A DNA stretch of 64,000 nt from Albifimbria verrucaria (Eukaryota > Ascomycota > Sordariomycetes > Hypocreales > Stachybotryaceae), in assembly GCA_020081605.1 (NCBI GenBank), contig JAHREC010000007.1, forward strand, positions 248,001 through 312,000, in the 5' to 3' direction. A model generated the notes under the pieces. That model had not been told where the DNA came from. It was given only the letters and a program-made list of their open reading frames with translations, and did not search any database. The translations under genes were made by a program, and so were the position numbers. This document shows, piece after piece, positions 1-13,170 of the stretch. How positions within the stretch are numbered: position 1 is the first letter of the stretch; each line of letters opens with the position of its first letter.

Positions 1-9
1 TCTACGAAC

Positions 10-1903
10 GTGCCTCACGTTGAGCAGGCCACGACTATAGACCCAAATTGGGAGGCTCAACGAAAGGGCGAAGATGCGGAGGAACCCAGTTCTTCAGTCA
101 ACAAGAAACCACCTCGATCTCTGTGGGTTGCGTGGCTGTACTTGTTTGACTGGTACCCAAGTCATTATTCGAATGAGGAGAAACGCCTTTTGCGCAAATT
201 AGATTGTGTTATCCTCCCAATATGCTGCCTAGCCTGTAATTATTCTAGTTGCTCAAAGAGAGATTGACCTCGCTAATTAGGAGAAGTTTTCATCAAATGG
301 CTTGATCAGGTCAACATAAACAATGCCTACTCATCTGGTATGAAAGAAGACTTAAATCTCAGGGAAATCAGTAGGTTTTGTCCAGCAGATAGATAGGCCC
401 ATAACTGATTTTCCAGATACTCTCTTTTCGGAACGTTTTACAACATTGGATATCTCATCTTCGAAATTCCTTCCATGCTCATCATCTCACGCCCAAAACT
501 CGCTCGATATTACCTACCAGTTATGGAAACCCTATGGAGCATCTTGACATTTGCGCAATGCAGGTTGCGTAACGAGAAAGATATTTATGGCCTACGATTT
601 CTTCTAGGAGTGCTTGAGACCCCAGTGTCTTCAGGCTCCATGTATATCTTGTCGTCGTGGTACCGCAGCGATGAACTTTTAAGCGAGCTGGAGTCTGGTA
701 CGTTTCAAGCAACCTAGGCTCATTTATGGGCGGCTATTTGCAAGCAGCAGCTCATAAGAATCTTGACGGGAAGCTCGGTATGGCGGGCTGGCGATGGCTC
801 TTCATAATTGATGGCTGCATCAGCCTGCCCATCGCGCTGGCAACCTTCTTCCTATTTCCTGGTGTGCCGTCCAGCCCTAAAGTCTGGTGGCTGACCGAAA
901 ATGACCTGAAGGTCTGCCAAAAGCGTATGCAAAATGAGGGTGTTCGTCCAAGCAGGAAGATTGGGAAAAAATGCTGCAGCGTGTCTTCAAGCACTGGCAC
1001 TTTTACCTGGCTGTCCTTACATACATTTTGTAAGTCCTGGCAGCAATGATCAAAGTCCCATTGGAGGCAATCGCTTACTGGTCCAGTTTCCAATGCTCGT
1101 CATATGTTGCTGGTCAGATGATCTTATGGCTCAAGCATGAAGCTGATGTAAACGGCACTTTCACCGTCTCCCAAATCAACATTATACCCACTGGTGTTCA
1201 AGCAGTTTCGATTGTGGCAGGTATTGCGGCTACTTCCATGGTCATGGTTTACCCTTTCTGGGCAGTGTTGTCAGTCGTTGCTGGAGTCTTGTTCTTTGCG
1301 AACCTGTGCCTTGTTGCATGGGACATTCCCACAGGGCTTCATTGTGAGCAGTCTAATCGAATTGGCGTTGGAGGATTATACTGATGACAGTCATAGTTGC
1401 TGCTTACTACATGCTTGGGTTCACCTCCTGCGTCACTCCTATATTGTTTCCTTGGGTAAATGTTCTCATGAAGGATGACTCTGAAGCCAGGGCATTTACG
1501 AGTGGAGCTATGGTAAGTCAGTACATTTTCACAGATGAGTCCTACGTTGACCAGTTTGCTAGATGACCTTGGGGTGGGTTTTCTTCAGCTTCTGGCCTAT
1601 CACAGTGTTTCCAGTCCTCGAAGGTGAGTTTCATTCTCTCTCTTACTCTGACGGCTGCATTTTATCCGTGCTGATGAACCAAAATCAAAAGCTCCGAGAT
1701 GGCGGAAGGGTTATATTGTCAATACCGTATTTGTATTCGTGTGGTGGAGTCTCTTCATGGTCGGTCAATACCTCTGGAGGAAGGAGCTTAAGAGCAAAAA
1801 ATACGATATCAATGAAGACCAGCCTCAAAATCACGAGGGTATCAAGGACGAGCACGCTATGGAACATATTGAGATCTCTGGTACCAAAAATACAAGGGAC
1901 TGA
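10..1903 (+). CDS. MFS anion:cation symporter, Dal5/Liz1 (allantoate/pantothenate) type; frame broken twice
   Basis: A plasma-membrane major facilitator carrier, predicted to import a small organic acid or vitamin-like solute. The N-terminus runs into the family signature ([20 protein letters not shown]) only after removing an intron at 236-286. The conserved [10 protein letters not shown] segment, then [34 protein letters not shown] and [17 protein letters not shown] follow in family order. Further introns lie near 375-416, around 1080-1116, at 1343-1388 and near 1515-1625. Two breaks are not introns: near 678 (TTTT, one T short) and near 970 (AAAAAA, one A short); the family sequence resumes in the next frame each time. 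The tail is hydrophilic and ends at TGA 1901-1903. The gene starts nine bases into the window, so an upstream start cannot be excluded. It sits beside DUF2264, GH2 and GH95 genes, suggesting uptake of a carbohydrate-derived product. The substrate is inferred only. Confidence 0.85.
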
Positions 1904-2188
1904 AGTTGTGGTGTGATATACAGCATTCTTGAGTTAGATTAGTAACGTTAAATAAGCTTGAGAAAAATGGAGATCGGACAATATACGTGCAAGACCGAAA
2001 AATAAAATCATAAACTGCAAAGACTATGGCGCCTATCTCGTGTGAGGTAAGACCGAGTTGACACAAAGTTCACCCGAGCTCCGAGGTGAGGTATCATGTG
2101 GTTTCATATTTTCACTTAAAGCCCCTACCACCCACGACACCTATCAGGTTCACTAGCCAAGTTTCATAGCGCGACAGTCAGAATCAAA

Positions 2189-4307
2189 ATGACATCTTGT
2201 GCGGGATTCACTGCCAACTCTTTCCAGAATCGCTCAGACTTGGTCTCTGCAACAAAAAGCCTTTTGATCCCGCTTGAACAGTATAGGTCTATAGGAGGGG
2301 CCCGTGTGAAATTCTGTCCGCCAACAGTTGCCGCCTTCGATGACAATGCTGCTCAACTTGAGGGGTTTTCTAGACCGTTGCTTGGAATCGGCGCATTCCT
2401 GGACGAAGGAGAAGACAACGAAAATCACTTAAAAAGTGGATGAAGGGGTTAGCTGCCGGTGTTGACCCCAAAACCACGAATATTGGGGTGACATAGGAGA
2501 TTTTGACCAGCGCATTGTCGAGACTGAGTCTATCTGCATTGCTTTTTAGCGGCTTCAGAACAGCTTCTACCCTATCTAGATGAATCTGCTCGAGCCAATA
2601 CAATCAACTGGCTCCGTCAAGTGAATGGAAAGCAGATGCCAAGGAACAATTGGCGATGGTTCCGAGTTTTTGTCAACTTAACATTAATTCAAGTGTTTCA
2701 CTTCCCAGAGGAAGAACTCAAACCACAGATGGCAGCAGATTTCGAGGTTCTTGACTCTTTTCACATTGGTCATGGATGGTCAAGCGATGGTAGTTGGGGA
2801 GAAGAGAGAAGGCAAGCAGACTATTATTCGGGTAGCTTTGCTATACAATTTGCACAGCTTTTGTATGTGCGATTCGCCAATGGGAATGAGGATAGAAAGG
2901 CTGGCTACATACAAATGGCGAGAGAGTTTGGTGAAGATTACTGGAGATATTTCCACGTTGACGGTATAGTTCCTCGATATTTCATTCACAACATAGGTTG
3001 GTCTAACGAAAATAGGAGCTGCAATTCCCTTCGGAAGAAGTATGACTTATCGTTTTGCAATGGCCGCCTTCTGGGCTGCCGCAGCTCTCGCAGATGTCGA
3101 GCTACCTGCTCCTGTTCACAAGCTCGGAATTGTGAAAGGTATGCTGCTGCGACATCTTCGATGGTGGGCTACCAAACAAGACATCTTTAATTCTGACGGC
3201 ACCCTCAATGTTGGATTTGCGTATCCTAACTTGTATCTCACTGAGAACTACAATTCGTCACAGTCGGTATACTGGTGCCTCAAAAGCTTTTTAGTTCTGC
3301 TTATGCCCCAGTCGCATAAATTCTGGGCTGAGATTGAAGCAGATCATCCTATAGGAGATCCATCTTTGATCGCCAAGGACATACAGCTTTCCAAAACAAT
3401 GAAAGCTCCTCGACAAGTCGTCAATAGCACCCCAGAGCACCATTTTTTGTTATCGGCTGGCCAAATGACAACCAAAAGCCACAAGAGCAAATCGGCAAAA
3501 TACTGCAAATTTGCATACTCGTCCGCTTTTGGTTTCAGCGTGCCATCAGGTCCCACTCTTGAACAAATGGCTCCGGACAGCACTATTTGTTTGAGCCTTG
3601 ACGGTGGGACGACTTGGCTTGCACGGGATTGCCCAAGTGATGGTAAATTCAAGACCGTTTGGGTAAATAAAATCCCTGTGGCTAGTCTCAACAGCACTTG
3701 GAAACCTTATCAACACCTTGAGTTAACCATCGAAACAACCTTGATACCTATCTCAGTCATTTTTCCAGGTTGGCATATTCGCATACACAAAGTCAAATGG
3801 ACGGAAGCTGCTGAGCTGGCCTTCCTCGCCAGCCAACTGCAACTAGTCGAGGGAGGATTCGCAGTTCCAGCCTTTTCTCAAAATGGTTATCACATTCCAG
3901 TAGTTTCTCATGAGAGTCCAGAAGTCTCTGAGTATATTCTTCAATGCAATTCGAGATGCTACATGCGGTCCAACTCAGGCACATGCGGTGTTAGACATAT
4001 CGATCCAACCGGAGTGGAGGCAATTCTCTCACCCAACACCGTGAGCAAGCATCCGCGAAAAGATGCATTCATCTTGAGGGCGGACCCAAATACCAATGTG
4101 CTCTCTCCAAGAACGTTCATCCCTTGTCTACATTTCAAACTAGACTCTGGTTCAACCCAAGGGATGAAGACGAGAGAAGCGATATTAGTTACTGGTGTTT
4201 TTGCAGTTGCGCCATGTTCAAGCTCTAGAGACCTGTCTTCAAGTTCCTGGTCGCGTTGTCCGCAAGTTGTATTCACTGAAAGCGAAGGCATTCAGATAAC
4301 GGATTGA
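2189..4307 (+). CDS. DUF2264-domain protein (predicted carbohydrate-active, alpha-toroid type)
   Basis: The product matches the DUF2264 family along its whole length: an N-terminal block ([31 protein letters not shown]), [12 protein letters not shown], a [13 protein letters not shown]...[11 protein letters not shown] block, [29 protein letters not shown] and [10 protein letters not shown], then a beta-rich C-terminal part ([22 protein letters not shown]). One intron is clear at 2964-3015; removing it joins VDG to [13 protein letters not shown]. Three breaks upstream of it (near 2430, 2475 and 2546) each need one extra A or T in an existing A/T run. The length of about 680 residues is normal for the family. 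No signal peptide is evident, so the protein may be intracellular. Family members often sit in bacterial polysaccharide-utilisation loci, and the neighbours here (sugar-type carrier, GH2, GH95) fit that. The precise reaction is not assigned. Confidence 0.85.
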
Positions 4308-5212
4308 TGAATGCTTGCACCATCACGGCATAAGATAGCTGCCTGTGAAAAAGCGAAAATCCCTCTTCGTGTCAGAAATGGCCAAGCAGCGATGGAAGGT
4401 AAATACAAAGAAGAAAGACAATATCTCCTAAACGTGTAGCAATTTAGTTAGCACAAACATGAAGACTAGTTTGGTAGGAATAAAACTAGGCTGCAGTCGA
4501 CGGAATGTGCGAAACATGCCAAAATAATTAGTGATTGATCAACGGCGAATGAAAGATATAGAAATCAACTGCCAAACCACATTTATTCTCAGTTCTGTTA
4601 TCATTGGGTAAAGAGCAAATGTCGTCGAATGCACCCTACTGCACTATCACTTCGAAAGTAAACCAAGTACAGCATAGGGTTACAACAAGTCTAAGGGAAA
4701 CAAAGATTATATCACATTATTCTGCTGGCTGCTGGTATGGAAACAGCGATGCATGATCGGGCGAAACACAGCGGATAATATCATCAGGTGGAAGAATATC
4801 CTGATGAAAAACACCTTTCGCTGCAAAAACGAGAGATATGTGTCTCCACTGTGTTCTCAATAGAGTTAGGCGACGACTCTTATTATAAATTCATGGTAGA
4901 TTATATTGGCTGACTCTGACACCAATACAGAAGACTAGTCGCGGAGGTCAGAGGTTTTGAATGCAAAGATGTCCGAATATGATGGAGGCTCTATTTGCCG
5001 AGTATAGAGTATGTTACACACATGAGAAGACTGTTATGGTGCTAGATCAAAGGCTGAATTGGTTTGTTCGACTATTGGACAGAAGATTTCATGTTTCAAA
5101 GTAAACTATCCAAGATCGAATCAGGAAACCATTGTGGACAGACACTACCGAGAATTCTCCTCAATTCTTGTACTCAGGCCGAAGGTCCGCGCGACATAAT
5201 GCCAACTTTCAT
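4308..5212. other. Intergenic, convergent gene ends
   Basis: About 900 AT-rich bases between the 3' ends of the DUF2264 gene and the GH2 gene. I see no coding signal, RNA gene or repeat here. Confidence 0.6.
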
Positions 5213-8063
5213 TTACACTAACGGACCATATATTTCAGCTTCTGTAATACGCAATGCTCGGTTGACACTAGAAGCAATGGTGACATTCTTTCCTTCAATA
5301 GTATCAAATGAGAAAGTCGCATATCCGAGATTCGTCGGTGTGTCACCAGACCAAACCGATTTCCCATCTACAGCAATGGTAATAGAATAACTTGTAGTTC
5401 TAAAACTGTTCAGCTTTAGCACCACTTGGTTGACGTGGGCAGTATCCTTGAAGAGAAATGAAATCCAAGCCTCTGCACGAGCAGTGGTGCTACTCCAAGA
5501 GGAGTATTCATCGTCATCAACAGCCAGTGGAGCTGATAGAGAATTAGACCCTGCGAGAACCTCATCAACTTTTAGCGTTTTTCGTTTTATTGTAAAGGAT
5601 TCACCGCTGGGAGTCGGCCCTCGGCTATAGTCAGGAGGTAAACCTTGTGCATCAAAGTAAGTTCCGAGGCCATTCTTCACGTCGACTTTTTGGCTTTTGA
5701 GTCGTATGGTCGCAGAGTCAAGACCTTCGGATTTGGCCCTGAGAGTCACACTGCCAGCCTTAGCCGTGGATCTGAGAAGCACCCTGTTCACACCCCTTCC
5801 ACTGGCAAGCTCTTTGAAAGAATGTAGTTTCCTGGGCCTTGAGCAATACCCCCTCCACTCCGCTTCACCCTCCAATTCGAAATCAATGAGATTGAGGGCT
5901 ATTGGTACGCGCTGGCCCGATTTGTCAACAACCTCAACTTCTACGAGGGCGATATCCGCTCCAGTGGCTTTGAAACCATTGGGTGAAACGCGTGGCGTCA
6001 ATCGAATTGCAGCTGGCTTTCCAGCGGTAGTTCGAAAGTCAGAGGTAGTCTCTTTACCGTTCTTGTCATACCCAATGGCTTTGATTTGGCCGGCTTCGAA
6101 GGCAACGTTGGTGAAGTTAAAAAGGAATTGATAGGACTGCTTGCCGAACCCCAGCGACTCGCCATTACGGAAGAGTTCAACCTTATCTGCAGTAGAGACT
6201 ACTGTAATATTCTTTACCACATCGTCTGCGTAGTTCCAATGCCCAATGATGTGGCTGGCGTGTTTTTCAATATCTACCCAATTGTCCCACATCACGCGAT
6301 GAGCATGGTATGCATCTTTCGGAATACGGACTGCATCAACTTCTCCAGAGCGGCGGTAATTTTCGACTCCGCGATAATGGGTGTTGGAGTCAGAGAAGAT
6401 GATGTTGGTCCCGCCAGAGTTGACACGTGTGCCAGTCCCTGGTCTAGCCTCATAGTAGTCAAACCAACGAACAACATTCTCAATTGCATGAGAATCTTGG
6501 TTGCGATTGTAGACCCAGCCTTGGCCGGCTCCATCACCATTTGGGTGAAATGGAGGGAATAATCATCCCACCATTTTCGAAGGCCTTCATCTCGAGAATA
6601 TTCCATTTGCCAAAAAGGAATGCGAGCTCCTTTATTGATGTACAACATCTCACCACCATATTCTGCAATGCTACTGTTCAGCATTTCGCGTGAGCCAGCT
6701 GCTCGCCCACCATGGGGTCATAAGTATCACGAAGCTTCTTCATTTCTTCCATGTGCTCTTCAGCTATACCAGCATTGCCACTCTCGTAGAATATGACGCT
6801 GGGATTATTACGGTTGTAGATTGTGGCATCTCGCATGAGTTCCACCCGTAAATCCCAGCGTCTATCTTGGCGATCTGCCTCAGAGTCTCCAGCGGGTAGA
6901 GCTTGAAGTATGCCCAAGCGGTCAAGTGACTCTACGTCTTGTTTCCAAGGAGTTACGTGCATCCAGCGAATCAGGTTGCCGTTACTCTTTAGCACAAGCC
7001 GATTAGAGAAGTCTGAAAGCCAGGCGGGGACAGATTGTCCTAGTGCGGGCCATTCGTTTGTTGTTCGTTGAGCATAGCCCTTGAGTTGAATTGTCCGGTC
7101 ATTGAGTTTGAATGTGCCATTAGAGAAACTTGTCTTGCGAAACCCTGTTCGGGTTGTGACAGAGTCGATAATTTTGTTGTCCACGATTATACTGGTCTTC
7201 ACGTCATACAAATATCCATAACCCCAGCTCCAAAAATTGACATCTTCAAGTTCGGTCGATAATTTAAAGCTTGCTGTCTGGTTTGCTGCTATGCTTTCCT
7301 CCTCACCAAGCACCTCTGCGACTTTTTGGCCATCGGCATCAAATATTTCCAGTCTGTACTTGAAGGTCTGGACCGTTTCGTAATCATTCCTGAGCTGTGT
7401 TTCGGCAGTGACCGTAGCCGTCTTGGCTTTCGTATTGATATCCGTAGCATACACGTATGGTCCTACGGTACCAAGATTTGAATACAGTGGGAGGGTTTGG
7501 TATAGTTTGCTCGTAACATGCAGATAGACGTTCTTGTTGATGCCTCCATAGTTGGCGTAAAAGTTCCGGTCATTCCATTGGTAGGGCGTATTTGTGCCAA
7601 CTTCGCGGTAGTCCCACCTATTGTCGATAAGTGCTGCAACGATATTCTCATCTTTCAGGTTCACGAGACTCGTGATGTCAAAACCAAAGGCCATCACCCC
7701 ATTGCCACTACGTCCGATCCATTGTCCATTTAGAAAGAACTCCCCACCGTGGCGAATACCTTCGAATTCGAGAAAGAACTTCTGTCCTGTATATTGCTTT
7801 GGGATTTTAAAAGCCTTGCGGTACCAAACTAGACCCGTAGTCAAGTTTTCTATAGGTAGACGGAAAGCATCATCCTCGTTATACGCATATGGAAGCGTAA
7901 CTTGTTTCCAGTCCTGATCATCGAAGTCTGGTGCCTCAGCCCCATCAAGGTTCCCAACATGGACTTTCCAGTTTGGGTTGAAATTGAACCTTGCGCGGTC
8001 CACTGCTTGGGCCCCAAACGTCCAAAGCAGGAAAGCTGTCGATAGAGCAGATAATAGCTTCAT
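5213..8063 (-). CDS. Secreted glycoside hydrolase family 2 (beta-galactosidase/beta-glucuronidase-like)
   Basis: A secreted enzyme of about 950 residues that removes beta-linked terminal sugars. The start at 8063 gives a clean signal peptide (MKLLSALSTAFLLWTFGAQA). The GH2 sugar-binding domain follows (WYRKAFKIPKQYTG, GGEFFLNGQWIGRSG), then an immunoglobulin-like domain, then the (beta/alpha)8 domain with TGFRKTSF...LNDRTIQLKGY. The candidate acid/base glutamate is in NNPSVIFYESGN; the candidate nucleophile region is FWQMEYSRDEG. After it come DUF4982-type beta domains and a discoidin-like C-terminal module (about residues 790-950). There is no intron. Two breaks, near 6705 (CCCC) and near 6573 (CCC), are repaired by one C each; the restored stretch reads SPPFHPNGDGAGQGWVYNRN. 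Substrate choice between galactoside and glucuronide cannot be made by eye. The GH95 fucosidase gene upstream in the same orientation suggests fucosyl-galactosyl side chains. Confidence 0.88.
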
Positions 8064-9042
8064 GTTGGTAGATGTGCCATGATTTGGATTTAAGTTACTT
8101 TATTTCTCGGGTTGGCAAAGCAGTATTTATATTCATTGAGTGGCAGCAATTGAATCTATCTACAGATTGCATGCTTCGGTGGCACGGAAAAAGAATCATG
8201 AGGAGTGCTCGTCGTGATTTAACCCGTGTAGCCGTCACATTCCGCTCTGACGTTTTGATATTTTCCTTTCGGAGTATAGAACACTTGGAATGTCACCAAA
8301 ATATCAGAGTTTGCCCGATTTGCGAGATAGTTGACCCGAGTGTAACCTTAACGGAACTCAGGCTATTACTGGGCGGGTTTTTCTTTCTTATATGTTAGCT
8401 AGGCCGCATTGAATAAAGCTCGGGTTTCTTTTCAGGTGTCCCTGAGCTAGAGAATTTAGTTATAACACTGAGCTATAGCTTTATTTATCTAAAAACTACT
8501 CCTTGGCCTTCTGCCTAGCCTTTCAATTTCTCTTCAGTTTACCATAAGGGGTTGGGACTGAGAGTAGTCGAGTTACACCGACAAAACAAGTACAATCTCA
8601 TATTAGAGTTAGAGCAAGAGAAGGATACTACATCAATGGGTCTCAGAGAATGCGGACTTTAAAAAAGCCAATGCTCTTAACAACTCAATGGAAAGACGGC
8701 CGTGGAAATTGATGTTGACATTTTCATGACAAGAGCCAACCAAGACCACGAGGAAAGCTACTCGAAATAAACACCACTAGCCAATGAATAGCCATGGTGT
8801 ATCCCAATAGCTTAAATCCTCAATTCTTTACTTCTTCTCCCCATGGCCCTGAGCACTCGGATGTGCAGCTGTCGTACAGTGCAGTAATCATCATGGCGGT
8901 ACAGAAGCAAATTAAGACCACCGTGGTGGTTAAAAGGTATCTGATGGTGTTATATATGACGAGAGTCAATGTAGCTGACCTCGGCCAAAATAAAGAGCAT
9001 TCTTTTAGTCGGCGCAAGTGAGGCAACAGCTTCTTGAATCTA
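8064..9042. other. Intergenic, promoter side of the GH2 gene
   Basis: About 980 bases between the 5' end of the GH2 gene and the 3' end of the GH95 gene, both on the minus strand. It presumably carries the GH2 promoter. I see no convincing gene. Confidence 0.55.
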
Positions 9043-11571
9043 CTACCCGAGTGACTGCGCCAATCGAGGAATACAGCCTCGTTTTTGAGGTGTGACGACA
9101 TATTCCCTCCCCACAATTGTGTCAATTGGTCCATCATAGACCCTATCGTTTACCAAAAAGTTGCTGCCATCCCGTACCCTGATCTTCAGCTTTCCTCCAA
9201 GTGTAGATTTAATGGTGGCTCTGCGGAATATACCTCCGTTCCACTCAATATCCACTTCGAAACCACCTCTAGCCAAAAGCCCTGTGGCATTTCCATTCGG
9301 TATCGCTTTGTTTGGGAGAGCTGGTAAGATATGTAGAAGACCAGCATGGCTCTGGAGCAGCATTTCAGTGATACCATTAGTAAAACCATAGTTGCCGTCG
9401 ATTTGGAATCCTCGGCCATTGTCCGTGTTCCAAAGCCCAGTAGTTGGATACTTGGCGAACCACGCAAGCACATGTTTCCAAGCGTCTTCGCCTGAATAGA
9501 GCCGGGCATACATATTGATAAGCCAAATGCGGCTCCAGCCCGTGCTTCCCGATCCACCGTTTGCTCGTCGGTCAAGGGATACCTTTGCTGCCTTGCCAAG
9601 GGTCTCGTTAACCAATGGTGAGAATTGGGCTGACGGATGAAGACCATAAAGATGGGAAATGTGCTTATGTCCCTTGGCTTTCTCCTGATACTCTTCACGC
9701 CACTCCAGAATCTGACCTAGTGAACCAATTTGAGGTGATCTTATCAAAGGAAGAAATTTTCTGGCTTCAGCCACATCTTCATCCTCATCTGGTACGTCTA
9801 ACACCTCAGCGGCCTCGACAAGGCTCATGAATACATCTCGCATCAGCTGGTTGTCCATCTCAATGGCTATGTCCATGGGCTCAATGTTACCGGCAATACC
9901 CATGTGCGATGGAACAACAAAGCTATTTTCAGGTGACAGCGATGGACCTGTTACCATCGAACCCTTCCATTCAAAGGTATAACACCGAAAGAACCTAGCT
10001 ACATCTTTGAGATATGGGTAGGCTGTCGTTTCCAGAAAAACACGGTCGCCAGTGAACCTATAGTGTTCCATCATATGCTGTACAAGCCAGGCTGCGCCTA
10101 CTGGCCACATGGTTGAAGATGTATAGTTGTCGGTTGGTGCCGGGTCCCCCACAAGTCAAGATTGTGGTGGAACATGGTTCCCTCACAACCGTATAGTTTC
10201 TTGGCCATCTCCTGACCTCTTGGTTGAGATATCCTAAGAAGGTCAAACAGGGGTTTGTTAGTCTCAACCAGATTTGTTGAGGTAGCTAGCCAATAATTCA
10301 TTTCCGTATTGATATTGATGGTATACTTTCCACCCCATGCAGCCGTCGTTTTATTATTCCAGACTCCTTGTAAATTAGCCGGCATGTCAATTTCGGCATC
10401 GGTATCTCGTGATGCTGCAACTAACATGTGGCGGCCCAGGTTCCATGCAAGAGTTGTTAGTTGAATATCTCGGGTATCTGTGCGAGCATTCAGGACGCGA
10501 ACGTCGGTGGGAAAATCAGCCAGACCGTCGGGAGAGGTTCCAAAATCTATCGAAGCTCGGCTCAACAAGCCACTGGAGTCTGATAAAGCTTCCTCTTTGA
10601 TTTTCTCAAATCCTTGATCGATTGCCGCATTCAACTTTCTATCCACTTCAGCTTCTAAAGCGTTTTGGTCAGAGTATCTGTAGTTGGTTTCGGCATCGAA
10701 AAGACATCGAGTACCGTAGCATTCGTAATCGTCAGGACATCGCCTGACACGGCCATTTGAGCTATTGAGCCAATTAGTAAAATGATCATGAATCATCATA
10801 AGTATTACTGACCGCCTGGAGCTACAAACTGAGCTTTGCCCGCGAATAATATTGGGCTATCTTTCATCGCTTGTCCGCTAGATCCAGTCATTTTGACTAA
10901 ACCAGTGTTTCCATCAAGAAAGGCTTTGTTAGTCAAGATGTTCTCTAGTCGACTGATAGTGGCATTGACACTGATGGCTCCATCTTGGCTTGCCGTAAAA
11001 CGAGCGGCAAGAATGCCTGCAGGGTAACTTGCAATGTATTCGCGACTGAATGGGAATACGTCAACCGATAATACCAGATTTGATAGATAGTCCCCTTACG
11101 TGTAATTAACATTCTTGTAGGTATAGGAGACACCAGAGTTTCCCTGTCTAGTGTCGAGCCATCGAATGTAGTTTTCTTCTACCTCATGACCGAATGCGAT
11201 GTTCAGGTTTCCGAAATAGCTGAAGGCGCGCTCTGATTTCTGAGGCGGCGTCATTTCTCTCAGCACTACTTGTCCACCAGCAGTGATATTGCCAGATAAG
11301 AACAGTTCGCGGGCCTTTGGCAGAGCTTGGAGGCCATTTTGAGGAACGCGATCCTGGATGGGACCTGACCAAATAGTGTCTTCAGTGATGGTCACGACTT
11401 CGTTTGCTCCCCAAAGATCGTTGCGCCAAGCCTGCCACAACCGATTGGCAATGCGCCCGTTTCCCAGTCCGTAGCGGGCTCGTTATACCACAAGAAGCGG
11501 CTGCCATCCAAGGCCGAACTTTCCGCTATTAGAGCCAAGATGCACCATGCCGATATGAATAACCGACTCAT
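9043..11571 (-). CDS. Secreted glycoside hydrolase family 95 alpha-L-fucosidase
   Basis: An inverting alpha-L-fucosidase (or alpha-L-galactosidase) of about 805 residues. Exons run 11571-11100, 11045-10813 and 10761-9043; the introns (11046-11099 and 10762-10812) have GTAAGG..TTCAG and GTCAGT..ATAG borders. The start at 11571 is chosen because it opens with a signal peptide (MSRLFISAWCILALIAESSA). Domain order is the GH95 N-terminal beta domain (RFLWYNEPATDWETGALPIGCGRLGA), then the (alpha/alpha)6 barrel with NTEMNYW (catalytic asparagine region), FHHNLDLWGDPAPTDNY, WPVGAAWL, EMDNQLMRDVF, GHKHISHLYGLHPSAQ and QIDGNYGFTNGITEMLLQSH, and a beta-sandwich tail. Three breaks, near 11404 (GGGG), 10701 (TTTT) and 10146 (GGGGG), are each one base short. 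It is encoded just upstream of the GH2 gene in the same direction. Confidence 0.92.
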
Positions 11572-13170
11572 GATAATACCTAACACGAGATCGCCGGGTC
11601 TTGGAGTACGTGAAGCAAAAAGCTTGGCTTGCTCGACCCCATCTGTCACTCAGTGAAATTTATAGACAGTACCGTACCCCATCTCCTCCAAAAACGTACC
11701 AATAGTCCCACAGCTTGACCATTGCATATTTGTTCTGTTCAACATTCCGAGCCAACACTTCCGATTGGTGGATGAACCGGTTGGGTAGCTAGATAACCCG
11801 AGCAAGCCTCAGCTACATGGGCTTGACAAGGATCATTCTAGGAGCTATACTTAGCAGGTCTCCTATGTCTATTTCCTGAAGAGCTCACGATTATCCAATC
11901 GACAATTCAAAACTCCTGCATTTGCTAATAGGCTCACTGTTTGCTGTGGGGTAGCGGCTGTGGGGTTGTTGGCAACGCGGGGTTTGGACAAGAATAAGTC
12001 CGTCGGATGAACTTGTTGGAGGAAGCATTTTGGTATGCGCAAACCGTGCACATCATCATTGGAAAGGCTCGACTAACTACAATGTTGATTCTCTCTTATC
12101 TACTCCTCCATTTGCATGCGCGAACCTGGGACTCGGACAACCTGTATTCTATGGCTTGAGGGTCATTAAGTTGCATATTCTGTTGCGGACCAGGATTTCC
12201 AGCTCAGGACTGGCTTAATGGGTGACATTTCTGTGACAATCCATTTACCGTGCCATATCTACCTAGGTAGCGGGGCTTTCTATGAGTTATGCCTCTGTCT
12301 TGGATCGCTTTTGAATGAGCAGCTTCCAAGTCAACATAATTTGGTCACGAAGCAGAAGCACTACGACATGCCGTCATTAACACAAGGAAAATTGGCGTTT
12401 CCATTGACTCTGCGTTCTCTCAATCAGGGATAATATTTGATTTTACATAATTGGTAGTCGGTATTAACCGAATTCTCCCGTCGGTAAATTAAATTCTCGG
12501 CAGACTTGACAAAGATCGCTGTAAGACTCCATGTTTGGCGTCATCAACCACCGATCTAGCAACCTCTTGCCATAGCAATTTCTTTCCCCGCACGAGCAAT
12601 CCCGTACGAGACCTGGTAAGAATTCTTCTCAGCCCTTTAGCAGACTCAACTGATACACCACCCGAATATGTCGCGTACAATCCCATTCGTGGTTTAACAC
12701 GACTTCTCGTTCTATTTAATAGCTTCATCACACCTTGGCAAGATCAAAAAATGCTCCGTAACGGATGTTTGTGTCCCGTGCCACGTACTTCCCAAGTCTT
12801 TGCATGAGCATCCTGGCAATTTGCCAAAAAGTATTGATGCCGGATTGAAATCAAATGTGATAGTTCGAAGATAGCCTGTATTTTCTTGTTCGCCACAAAC
12901 TGCTGATTCGTGGGGTTTCTTGCGAAGGAGAATGATTGATATACTTCTAACATATGATGAGTGGGAACTTAATACAGGGCAGCACAAGTGAATGTTGCAT
13001 CTGATCAACAGCCGATTTTGTTAGGAGGGGTGACGGGGGATATCCGGGGCGCATTTTTAAAATCATTAAGCAGAGAATATATATAAGACAACAGTCATTC
13101 GCGTTTGTGTGTACAAATTCTTGACAGTACAGATATCCATTCTCTAAAATAATTTTACACCAATATAAAT
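11572..13170. other. Divergent intergenic region between GH95 and pectate lyase genes
   Basis: 1.6 kb separating two divergently transcribed secreted-enzyme genes, so it holds both promoters. A minus-strand ORF at 12731-12489 (80 codons) has a protein-like composition but I cannot place it in a family; it may be a relic. Confidence 0.5.
13044..13086 (+). promoter_or_regulatory. TATA-like box and CreA-type site before the pectate lyase gene
   Basis: An ATATATATAA stretch at 13077-13086 lies about 85 bases before the pectate lyase ATG, a reasonable distance for a fungal TATA box. CCGGGG at 13044-13049 matches the SYGGRG consensus of the carbon-catabolite repressor CreA. Both motifs are short, so this is suggestive only. 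Confidence 0.3.

Noticed and set aside
10..1903. MFS gene as a true pseudogene
   Set aside because: Both breaks are one base short in a homopolymer with intact family sequence on either side, the same pattern as in otherwise healthy enzymes here.
12489..12731. Minus-strand 80-codon ORF with protein-like composition (RMGLYATYSGGV)
   Set aside because: No family recognised, no upstream exon with splice sites, no conserved context; at most a relic.
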